Below, in pieces: positions 5,304 to 12,118 of a stretch of 12,118 nucleotides of DNA; position 1 is the first letter of the stretch, and the number at the start of each line of letters is the position of its first letter. The notes beneath the pieces were generated by a model. That model was not told the origin of the DNA and searched no databases. It worked only from the letters and a program-made list of their open reading frames with translations. The stretch lies in the NCBI GenBank assembly GCA_905202115.1, contig CAJKQZ010000064.1, positions 1 to 12,118 of the forward strand, given 5' to 3'. The position numbers and the translations under genes are program-made. This stretch comes from an uncultured Prevotellaceae bacterium. GTDB taxonomy: Bacteria; Bacteroidota; Bacteroidia; Bacteroidales; Bacteroidaceae.

Positions 5304-6566
5304 ATGCCACGCAAGAAAGAAGAAACAATCAGCATGATTGGCACCTTCGCCGAGTTCAAGGACACCAAGAACATCGACCCCACCACACTCGTGGGAGTGC
5401 TCGAAGAAAGCTTCCGCAACGTGCTCGCAAAAATGTTCGGCAGCGACGAGAACTTCGACGTAATCGTAAACCCCGACAAAGGCGACCTCGAAATCTACCG
5501 CAACCGCGAAGTTGTGGCCGACAACGAGGTCGAGGACTCCAACAAACAAATCTCACTCACCGACGCACACGCCATAGACCCCGACTACGAGATAGGCGAG
5601 GAAGTGAGCGAGCCCATAAACTTCGAGAAATTCGGCCGCAGAGCCATACTCACGCTGCGCCAGACACTCGCCAGCAAAGTGCTCGAGCTGGAACACGACT
5701 CTCTTTACAACAAATACAAAGACTGTGTGGGACAGATAGTAAGCGGCGAAGTATACCAGGTGTGGAAGAGCGAAATGCTCATCGTCGACGACGAAGGCAA
5801 CGAACTCCTGCTGCCGAAAAGCGAACAGATTCCAGGAGACTTTTTCCGCAAAGGCGAAAACGTGCGCGCCGTGGTGCTGCGCGTAGACAACACAAACAAC
5901 AACCCGAAAATTTACCTCAGCCGCACATCGCCCGACTTCCTCATGAGACTGCTCGAAGCCGAAGTGCCCGAAATAGCCGACGGACTCATCACCGTGAAAC
6001 GCGCCGCACGCATTCCCGGCGAACGCGCAAAAATAGCCGTTGAAAGCTACGACGAACGCATCGACCCCGTAGGAGCTTGCGTCGGCGTACGCGGAAACCG
6101 AATACACGGCATAGTACGCGAACTGCGCGGAGAAAACATCGACGTAATAAACTTCACACCCAACGAATCGCTCTTCGTGCAGCGCGCACTCGCACCGGCA
6201 AAAATATCCAGCCTGAAACTCGACTCCGAAGAAAAGAAAGCCGAAGTTTATCTGAAACCCGAAGAAGTATCGCTCGCCATAGGACGCGGCGGTATGAACA
6301 TCAAACTCGCCTCAATGCTTACCGGTTATACAATCGACGTATTCCGCGAGATTGAAAACTCACAAGACGAAGAAGACATCTACCTCGACGAATTCTCCGA
6401 CGAAATCGACCAGTGGGTAATCGACGCAATAAAAAGCCTCGGGCTCGACACCGCCAAAGCCGTGCTCAACGCCCCGCGCGAAATGCTCATCGAAAAAGCC
6501 GACCTCGAAGAATCAACCGTCGATGAAGTATTACGCATTTTAAAAGCAGAATTTGAGGACGAATAA
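5304..6566 (+). CDS. nusA: Transcription termination/antitermination factor NusA
   Basis: NusA binds RNA polymerase and nascent RNA to control pausing, termination and antitermination. Domains along the 420-residue product are an N-terminal polymerase-binding domain (about 1-130), S1 (about 139-207, GQIVSGEVYQVWKSEMLIV), KH1 (about 230-295, with GVRGNRI at 261-267) and KH2 (about 300-348, with the GxxG loop in AIGRGGMNIKLAS at 325-337). The remaining 70 residues are acidic (DEEDIYLDEFSDEID) with one helical region. The two full acidic repeats of the 495-residue enterobacterial protein are absent, which is normal for this phylum. The start at 5304 gives MPRKKEE, with a strongly A-rich region before it. 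infB begins 4 bases after the stop. Confidence 0.97.
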   Translation: MPRKKEETISMIGTFAEFKDTKNIDPTTLVGVLEESFRNVLAKMFGSDENFDVIVNPDKGDLEIYRNREVVADNEVEDSNKQISLTDAHAIDPDYEIGEEVSEPINFEKFGRRAILTLRQTLASKVLELEHDSLYNKYKDCVGQIVSGEVYQVWKSEMLIVDDEGNELLLPKSEQIPGDFFRKGENVRAVVLRVDNTNNNPKIYLSRTSPDFLMRLLEAEVPEIADGLITVKRAARIPGERAKIAVESYDERIDPVGACVGVRGNRIHGIVRELRGENIDVINFTPNESLFVQRALAPAKISSLKLDSEEKKAEVYLKPEEVSLAIGRGGMNIKLASMLTGYTIDVFREIENSQDEEDIYLDEFSDEIDQWVIDAIKSLGLDTAKAVLNAPREMLIEKADLEESTVDEVLRILKAEFEDE

Positions 6567-6570
6567 TTAT

Positions 6571-9561
6571 ATGAGTATAATACGCCTGAACAAAGTCATA
6601 AGAGAATTCAACGTAGGTATCGGCACGATAGTCGACTTCCTGCATGGAAAAGGATTCGAAGTCAACGCCTCTCCCAGCGAGAAAATCACTGAAGAGCAAT
6701 ACGAAATCCTCAAGCAGGAATTCGGAGCCGACAAAGACCTACGCAAAAAAGCCGAAAAGCTGATATTCAGCCACCAGGGCAAAGAAAAGAAAGCTCCTGC
6801 GGCACCAAAGGCACAGGAACCGGAAATCATAAAGGCCGAAGTGCCCAACGACATCCGTCCCCGGCTCAAGACAGTCGGCCAAATCGACATCGAGCCGAAA
6901 ACCGAGCATGAAAAAGCAAAAAGCGAAACAAAGGCAAAGCCACAGAAGCCACAAGAAAAACCGGTAGAAGCACAGACTGCAAAACCGGAGGCAAAGGCAG
7001 AAACCGAAAAACCGGCAGAGAAGCCCGAAAAGGTAAACGCCGCTCCGCAAAATACAGAGCCACGGAAAACCGAAGCAAAAGCAGAGGAACAGAAATCAGT
7101 CGCTGAAAAGCATGAACCGGAAAAACCCCTGCAAAAAGCAGAACCGGCAGCACAAAAGCCCGCCGAAACAAAAACCGAGCCTGTAAAAGCCGAAACAAAA
7201 GAAGCCGTACACAACGAAGAACCGGCAGCACACGACGAGAAGGCAACCGGAAACAAAGAAGAAGCACTTACAAAGAAAGCCGACACAATAGGAATGGTAA
7301 AAGACGGAATATTCCAGCTGCATCCGCAGGTTGAAATCTCCAAGCCCAAAGTTCTCGGCACGATAGACCTTTCTTCGATTAACCAGTCCATGCGTCCCAA
7401 GAAAAAAACCAAAGAAGAGAAACGCAAGGAACGCGAAGAAAAAAACAAGCAAGGAACAGCAACCGCACAAAACGGACAGCGTAAAAAACGCAACCGCATA
7501 GGCAAGGAACGTATCGACGTAAACGCCGTTGGACAACAAGTAAACGGCAACGGCGGAGCACGTGCGCAGGAAAACCGCAACCAACCGCGCCCTAACACCG
7601 GAGACCAGAAACGCATCAAAGGAAAAGTACGCAAACTGCAGCCTCTTAAACCCGACGTTTCCGACGAAGACGTAGCAAAACAGGTAAAAGAAACGCTCGC
7701 ACGTCTGACAAGCAAAGGAAAAGGTTCGAAAGGCGCGAAATACCGTCGCGAAAAACGCGAAACAGCCCGCATGAACGCCGAAGAAGTTGCTTCGGAAATG
7801 GCTTCGCAGAGCAAAGTGCTCAAACTTACCGAATTCGTCACAGCCAACGAGCTCGCCTCGATGATGAACGTTCCTGTAAACCAAATCATCGCAACGTGCA
7901 TGAGCATAGGCATAATGGTGAGCATAAACCAGAGAATGGATGCAGAAACCATAGACATCGTTGCCGAAGAATTCGGCTACAAGACGGAATATGTCAGCGC
8001 CGAAGTTTCGGGAGCCGTAGCCGAGGAAGAAGACAATGAGGAAGACCTCGTTCCGCGCGCCCCGATTGTAACCGTAATGGGACACGTAGACCACGGTAAG
8101 ACATCGCTCCTCGACTACATCCGCAAGTCGAACGTCATAGCCGGCGAAGCCGGAGGAATCACGCAGCACATCGGCGCATACAACGTAACGCTCGAAAACG
8201 GCCGCCACATAACGTTCCTCGACACGCCGGGCCACGAAGCATTCACCGCAATGCGTGCCCGCGGTGCGCAAGTAACCGACGTGGCCATAATAATCATTGC
8301 CGCAGACGACGACATCATGCCGCAGACCAAAGAAGCGATAAGCCACGCCGTTGCGGCAAACGTACCTATCGTCTTCGCCATAAACAAAATCGACAAAGAC
8401 GGTGCAAACCCCGACAAGATAAAGGAAGGACTTGCCAACATGAACTTCCTCATAGAGGAATGGGGCGGAAAATACCAAAGCCAGGATATCTCGGCAAAGA
8501 AAGGCGTAGGAGTTAAAGATCTTCTCGAGAAAGTGCTTCTCGAAGCCGACATGCTCGACCTCAAGGCCAACCCCAACCGCAAGGCAACGGGAACCGTCAT
8601 CGAATCGTCGCTCGACCGCGGCCGCGGCTACGTGGGCACGATTCTCGTAAGCAACGGAACGCTCCGCGTTGGCGACATAGTTCTTGCCGGCACGAGCTAC
8701 GGCCGTGTCAAGGCCCTGTTCAACGAGCGCGACCAGCGCATTGAGTCGGTAGGTCCGGCAGAGGCCGCAACGATGCTCGGTCTAAACGGCGCACCGCAGG
8801 CAGGCGACGTGTTCCACGTAATGGATACGGAGCAGGAAGTGCGCGAAATAGCCACCAAGCGCGAACAACTACAGCGCGAACAGGCCCTGCGCGCCCACTC
8901 GGTACTGTCGCTCGACGAAATAGGCCGCCGCATTGCCCGCGGAGGAACGAAAGAACTGAACCTTATAGTGAAGGGCGACGTGGACGGTTCTGTCGAAGCG
9001 CTCAGCGATTCGCTCGAAAAGCTTTCTACCGAAAAGATAAAAGTAAACGTAATACTCAAGAGCGTAGGCCAGATTTCCGAAAACGACGTAGCCCTCGCCG
9101 CCGCGTCGCAGGCAATCATCATCGGCTTCCAGGTACGCCCGAGCGTACTCGCCAAGAAGCAGGCCGACCAGCAGGGTGTCGACATACGTCTCTACTCCAT
9201 AATCTACGACACCATAAGCGAGGTGAAAGCAGCTATGGAAGGTATGCTCGAACCTGTTGTCAAGGAGGAGGTCACCGCCACTATCGACGTGCGCCAGGTG
9301 TTCCACATCAGCAAAGTGGGCTTCGTGGCCGGAGCATTCGTTACCGAAGGAAAAGTCACGCGTTCCGACAAAGCGCGCCTCATACGCGACGGTATCGTGA
9401 TACAAACCGCAAACATCGCCGCGCTCAAACGCTTCAAGGACGATGTGCGCGAGGTTGCGGCAAACTTCGAATGCGGTATAAGCCTGCAGAACTGCAACGA
9501 CATACAGGAAGGCGACATCATAGAAACTTTCAAGGAAGTGGAAGTAAAGGCAGAGCTCTAA
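6571..9561 (+). CDS. infB: Translation initiation factor IF-2
   Basis: IF-2 is the GTPase that places fMet-tRNA on the 30S subunit and promotes 50S joining. The 996-residue product starts with an IF2N domain (1-65, MSIIRLNKVIREFNVG). A low-complexity linker rich in Lys, Pro, Glu and Ala follows (about 71-235), then a basic segment (about 275-310) and a second IF2N domain (about 418-475, KLTEFVTANELASMMNV). The G domain shows G1 GHVDHGKT (504-511), switch region GGITQHIG, G3 DTPGH (551-555), G4 NKID (605-608) and G5 SAKKG (641-645). Domains II-IV continue to the end. I chose the ATG at 6571 because it gives the family N-terminus; an in-frame TTG at 6553 would overlap nusA and add six residues with no family match. 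The gene is 4 bases behind nusA and 6 before cvpA, so clearly in one operon. Confidence 0.98.
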   Translation: MSIIRLNKVIREFNVGIGTIVDFLHGKGFEVNASPSEKITEEQYEILKQEFGADKDLRKKAEKLIFSHQGKEKKAPAAPKAQEPEIIKAEVPNDIRPRLKTVGQIDIEPKTEHEKAKSETKAKPQKPQEKPVEAQTAKPEAKAETEKPAEKPEKVNAAPQNTEPRKTEAKAEEQKSVAEKHEPEKPLQKAEPAAQKPAETKTEPVKAETKEAVHNEEPAAHDEKATGNKEEALTKKADTIGMVKDGIFQLHPQVEISKPKVLGTIDLSSINQSMRPKKKTKEEKRKEREEKNKQGTATAQNGQRKKRNRIGKERIDVNAVGQQVNGNGGARAQENRNQPRPNTGDQKRIKGKVRKLQPLKPDVSDEDVAKQVKETLARLTSKGKGSKGAKYRREKRETARMNAEEVASEMASQSKVLKLTEFVTANELASMMNVPVNQIIATCMSIGIMVSINQRMDAETIDIVAEEFGYKTEYVSAEVSGAVAEEEDNEEDLVPRAPIVTVMGHVDHGKTSLLDYIRKSNVIAGEAGGITQHIGAYNVTLENGRHITFLDTPGHEAFTAMRARGAQVTDVAIIIIAADDDIMPQTKEAISHAVAANVPIVFAINKIDKDGANPDKIKEGLANMNFLIEEWGGKYQSQDISAKKGVGVKDLLEKVLLEADMLDLKANPNRKATGTVIESSLDRGRGYVGTILVSNGTLRVGDIVLAGTSYGRVKALFNERDQRIESVGPAEAATMLGLNGAPQAGDVFHVMDTEQEVREIATKREQLQREQALRAHSVLSLDEIGRRIARGGTKELNLIVKGDVDGSVEALSDSLEKLSTEKIKVNVILKSVGQISENDVALAAASQAIIIGFQVRPSVLAKKQADQQGVDIRLYSIIYDTISEVKAAMEGMLEPVVKEEVTATIDVRQVFHISKVGFVAGAFVTEGKVTRSDKARLIRDGIVIQTANIAALKRFKDDVREVAANFECGISLQNCNDIQEGDIIETFKEVEVKAEL

Positions 9562-9567
9562 AGAATC

Positions 9568-10116
9568 ATGGCATTCATAGACTTCATAATACTGCTGCTC
9601 ATAATCTGGGCTATATACAAGGGCTGGCAGGCGGGGTTCATAAAGGAAATCATATCGATGATAGGATTCTTTGCCGGACTCCTGGTTGCAGCCACCCTTT
9701 ACTCCAACTTCGGCGAATACCTCGCCCCGAGAATAGGAGCCGCCCCCGCAGTGAGCGACATAATAGCGTTCGTAATGCTATGGGTGATAGTTCCCATACT
9801 GCTCGGGTTAGTGGCAAACATACTCACCAAAGCGCTGAAAGGCATGAAGCTGGGATTGCCAAACAGCATACTGGGCGCAGCCGTGAGCATATTGAAATAT
9901 TTGGTTCTTATGAGCTGCATATTCAACGTCATGAGCTTTACGGGCATGATCAGTCCCGAAAAAGCCGAAGAATCGTTGCTCTACGAACCGGTAAAGAGCT
10001 CTCTCGACAAGGCATTCGACCTAATAAACCACCACAAAGGCAACAATGACGGTACTACATTGCAAGAAAACGACACAATAGCAACAGAAACAATGCAGCA
10101 AGACCAACAAGTCTGA
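9568..10116 (+). CDS. cvpA: CvpA family membrane protein
   Basis: The 182-residue product has four hydrophobic segments at about 3-19, 27-45, 61-84 and 101-123, with the CvpA-type opening FIDFIILLLIIWAIYKGWQAGF and a glycine-rich second helix. The C-terminal 55 residues are hydrophilic and rich in Asn, Asp and Gln. The family is named for colicin V production in E. coli, but in other bacteria its role is general and unclear, with links to envelope integrity and bile tolerance. It starts 6 bases after infB, ending the rimP operon. Isoleucine is written mostly as ATA, as in its neighbours. The symbol is a family name, not a proof of colicin function. Confidence 0.85.
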   Translation: MAFIDFIILLLIIWAIYKGWQAGFIKEIISMIGFFAGLLVAATLYSNFGEYLAPRIGAAPAVSDIIAFVMLWVIVPILLGLVANILTKALKGMKLGLPNSILGAAVSILKYLVLMSCIFNVMSFTGMISPEKAEESLLYEPVKSSLDKAFDLINHHKGNNDGTTLQENDTIATETMQQDQQV

Positions 10117-10240
10117 CCGCTCCGCAGCAAAAACTCCCGTTGCTCCGCACACCAATGTACCGGTTGCTTGTTTTTGCCCGGCAGCACGCGGTTTTTCAGA
10201 TTCATTGCCGACAGATTCAAACCTTGATACAATGTCCCCA

Positions 10241-10328
10241 AAATTATCTCTGAGATAATTTGAAATATGTCTGAGATATTTTAAAATATCTCAGACATAA
10301 TTTTTTTTACGTGCGGGAACCTTTTACG
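10241..10328 (+). repeat. Interspersed palindromic repeat, copy C (rearranged)
   Basis: The core is a perfect 34-bp palindrome (10266-10299) with the same TGTCTGAGATA/TATCTCAGACA sequence as copy B but without the loop. Just before it lies a second inverted repeat, AAATTATCTC-T-GAGATAATTT (10241-10261), so the TCTGAGATA unit is doubled. Beyond the core the box TGCGGGAA (10312-10319) and a following T-run are kept, but the middle of the right part present in B and D is missing, and no left part is seen. It lies between cvpA and sufB. Confidence 0.75.
10266..10308 (+). terminator. Palindrome with T-run after the rimP operon, possible terminator
   Basis: The 34-bp perfect palindrome is followed, after one A, by eight T residues (10301-10308). 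On the plus strand this has the shape of an intrinsic terminator with an AT-rich stem, 150 bases beyond the cvpA stop and 69 before sufB. It would separate the two transcription units, which needs a sufB promoter downstream of it; I see no TAnnTTTG element there. Confidence 0.5.
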
Positions 10329-10377
10329 CAAATTCGCAGCACGCATAAAAAACTGAGAGCATAAACTCTTACAAAGT

Positions 10378-11835
10378 ATGAAAGAAAGAAAAGACGAAAA
10401 CATAAAAAACGAATTTGTGCGCAGCGTAGCCGAAAAGAAATACGAGTACGGCTTCACCACCGACATATCGACCGAAATAATTCCCTGCGGGCTCGATGAC
10501 GACGTTGTGCGCACTATATCGGCCAAGAAAGGCGAGCCCGAATGGCTTCTCGACTTCAGGCTCAAGGCGCTCCACTATTGGCAAACGCTCAAACAGCCCG
10601 ACTGGGGGCATATCGACATGCCCGAAATCGACTATCAGGCCATTTCATACTACGCCTCACCCAAAACAGCCGGAAACGGTAAGAAAGAAATCGATCCCGA
10701 GCTGGCAAAAACGTTCGACAAGTTAGGCATACCCCTCGAAGAGCGCATGGTGCTCGCCGGAGTGGCCGTCGACGCCGTAATGGACTCCGTTTCGGTAAAA
10801 ACCACGTTCAAGGAAAAGCTGTCGCAACTCGGCGTAATCTTCTGCCCTATCAGCGAAGCAGTAAGAACATACCCCGAACTTGTAAGACAACATCTCGGAA
10901 CGGTAGTGCCCTACCGCGACAACTTCTACGCCGCACTGAACAGCGCGGTGTTCAGTGACGGTTCGTTCGTCTACATACCCAAAGGCGTGCGCTGCCCCGT
11001 GGAGCTTTCCACATATTTCCGTATCAACGCCCGCGGCACCGGACAGTTCGAGCGCACACTCATAGTATGCGACGACGGCGGCTACGTGTCCTACTTGGAA
11101 GGCTGCACAGCCCCCATGCGCGACGAGAACCAGCTGCACGCGGCGATAGTGGAGATAATTGTAAACGAAAAGGCCGAAGTGAAATACTCCACCGTGCAGA
11201 ACTGGTATCCCGGCGACGCGCAAGGACGCGGAGGAGTGTACAATCTCGTTACCAAACGCGGGTTGCTGCGCGGCAACGACAGCAAACTTTCCTGGACACA
11301 AGTCGAAACCGGTTCGGCAATCACCTGGAAATATCCTTCGTGCGTGCTCAAGGGCGACAACTCGCAGGCCGAGTTCTACTCCGTGGCCGTAACCAACAAT
11401 TACCAGCAGGCCGACACCGGCACAAAGATGATACACCTCGGCCGCAATACACGCAGCACTATAATAAGCAAAGGTATTTCGGCCGGAAAAAGCCAGAATT
11501 CCTACCGCGGGCTCGTAAAAGTGGGAAAAAATGCCGACAAGGCACGCAATTACAGTTCGTGCGATTCGCTGCTGCTCGGCGACAAGTGCGGCGCCCATAC
11601 TTTTCCGTACATCGACGTGCATAATAATTCGGCCGTAGTGGAACACGAGGCCACAACTTCGAAAATTTCAGAAGAACAACTGTTCTACTGCAACGCACGA
11701 GGCATTGATACCGAAACGGCTGTGGGCCTCATCGTAAACGGATACGCCAAAAACGTGCTCGACAAGCTGCCTATGGAATTTGCGGTCGAGGCACAGAAAC
11801 TTCTCTCCGTCTCGCTCGAAGGAACAGTGGGATAA
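10378..11835 (+). CDS. sufB: Fe-S cluster assembly protein SufB
   Basis: SufB is the scaffold subunit of the SufBCD complex, which builds iron-sulfur clusters using sulfur from SufS and ATP hydrolysis by SufC. The 485-residue product is near the usual length (495 in E. coli). The beta-helix core and key residues are present: the Cys of EGCTAP (C243, matching the E. coli Cys254 region), the Cys of NYSSCDSLLLG (C395, matching Cys405), and VEHEATTSKI (421-430) containing the acidic/His pair used in assembly. The C-terminal region YCNARGI (438-443) and GLIVNGY are typical. The start at 10378 gives a normal N-terminus; the region before it is A-rich. In most Bacteroidales sufC and sufD follow directly, but here 283 bases after the stop hold no sufC. 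Confidence 0.97.
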   Translation: MKERKDENIKNEFVRSVAEKKYEYGFTTDISTEIIPCGLDDDVVRTISAKKGEPEWLLDFRLKALHYWQTLKQPDWGHIDMPEIDYQAISYYASPKTAGNGKKEIDPELAKTFDKLGIPLEERMVLAGVAVDAVMDSVSVKTTFKEKLSQLGVIFCPISEAVRTYPELVRQHLGTVVPYRDNFYAALNSAVFSDGSFVYIPKGVRCPVELSTYFRINARGTGQFERTLIVCDDGGYVSYLEGCTAPMRDENQLHAAIVEIIVNEKAEVKYSTVQNWYPGDAQGRGGVYNLVTKRGLLRGNDSKLSWTQVETGSAITWKYPSCVLKGDNSQAEFYSVAVTNNYQQADTGTKMIHLGRNTRSTIISKGISAGKSQNSYRGLVKVGKNADKARNYSSCDSLLLGDKCGAHTFPYIDVHNNSAVVEHEATTSKISEEQLFYCNARGIDTETAVGLIVNGYAKNVLDKLPMEFAVEAQKLLSVSLEGTVG

Positions 11836-11910
11836 CGCTGCCGCGTTCCCAATTTCCGACCCATACGACAAGCCGTACAGACAAAAACCTATAAAACGAA
11901 TACAAATACA

Positions 11911-12030
11911 ATGAAAAACCTGCACAAACTCGCCCTTACCGCAGCAGCAATGACGCTTTCGCTCACAGGCGGTAAGTCACGGAAAAAATGCCTCCGCCTT
12001 GAAAAGAAAACTATCTCGAGAAAATTTTAA
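11911..12030 (+). pseudogene. Short signal-peptide-like ORF, probably the start of a truncated exported protein
   Basis: An ATG 75 bases after the sufB stop opens 39 codons. The first 21 residues, MKNLHKLALTAAAMTLSLTG and a further G, have the basic start, hydrophobic core and small-residue end of a signal peptide. They resemble a lipoprotein signal in which the lipobox Cys would fall where a Gly codon (GGC) stands. The next 18 residues are almost all basic or polar (KSRKKCLRLEKKTISRKF), and base composition shifts to A-rich, as if the reading frame entered unrelated DNA. The stop is 12 bases before repeat copy D. It could be a real small peptide, but the simplest reading is the 5' remnant of a secreted or lipoprotein gene. 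I do not recognise the protein. Confidence 0.4.
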
Positions 12031-12042
12031 AACACCTTGCCC

Positions 12043-12118
12043 GAAAAAAATATTTTTTTTCGAGCGGTAAAAAACTTCCCGCAGGAAATTGAAAATACAA
12101 GGGAGATAATCGAAAATA
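12043..12118 (-). repeat. Interspersed palindromic repeat, copy D (right part, cut by the window edge)
   Basis: The reverse complement of 12068-12118 matches 4472-4522 of copy B with one mismatch in 51 bases. Weaker similarity continues to about 12043 through the same AAAAAAATATTTTTTT tract. The TGCGGGAA box is at 12083-12076. The window ends inside the central stem, whose remainder would lie just beyond 12118. Confidence 0.85.

Noticed and set aside
6553..6570. Upstream TTG start for infB
   Set aside because: It overlaps the end of nusA and adds MRTNNY before the conserved MSIIRLNK start, with no family support.
6567..8478. Two long open frames (463 and 460 codons) opposite infB on the minus strand
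   Set aside because: Both mirror the Lys/Glu/Ala-rich IF-2 linker and give Phe-, Ser- and Cys-rich low-complexity products; they are shadows of infB.
10127..10177. GCAAAAAC/GTTTTTGC inverted repeat after cvpA as a terminator
   Set aside because: The 8-bp arms are 35 bases apart with no stable inner stem and no T-run after the right arm.
11877..11889. TACAGACAAAAAC after sufB, identical to the outer left end of repeat B (4377-4389)
   Set aside because: Only 13 bases of A-rich sequence match and nothing of the rest of the element follows, so chance is the better explanation.
1..12118. CRISPR array or direct-repeat array
   Set aside because: The repeated units are few, widely spaced and in both orientations; no regular repeat-spacer pattern exists.

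Overview
The window looks like chromosomal DNA from a member of the Bacteroidales (Bacteroidota). The evidence is a Bacteroidetes-restricted DUF4271 membrane protein next to hemD, the gene order rimP-nusA-infB-cvpA-sufB, a 427-residue MetK and a short-tailed NusA, two promoters of the TAnnTTTG type, and A-rich start regions without Shine-Dalgarno sequences. I cannot assign a family or genus from sequence alone.

Layout. The left half (about 0.3-4.3 kb) is read leftwards: metK, then a LOG-family nucleotide phosphoribohydrolase, a DUF4271 membrane protein and hemD. metK has its own promoter, a roughly 190-nt leader with a SAM-II-like aptamer and a possible attenuator, and a strong intrinsic terminator just before the LOG gene. 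The right half (4.7-10.1 kb) is read rightwards as a translation/transcription operon, rimP-nusA-infB-cvpA, from a good promoter at 4686-4716. After a gap come sufB (Fe-S scaffold subunit) and a 39-codon signal-peptide-like ORF that looks truncated. sufC does not follow within the 283 bases left.

The feature that gene annotation does not explain is an interspersed intergenic repeat built around a palindrome (core TGTCTGAGATA ... TATCTCAGACA). Four copies or part-copies are present: 1-74 (reverse), 4379-4550 (nearly complete), 10241-10328 (rearranged, with a perfect 34-bp palindrome) and 12043-12118 (reverse). The two ends of the window fall in complementary halves of the same element, in the same orientation and about 19 bases apart on the copy-B model. 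The window is therefore probably a whole contig whose assembly stopped at this repeat on both sides, which implies many copies genome-wide. The core has an A-tract on one side and a T-tract on the other, so it could act as a bidirectional terminator. It sits only between transcription units here.

The coding genes are ordinary housekeeping genes and look intact. The points worth a second look are the repeat family, the metK leader, and the break after sufB.
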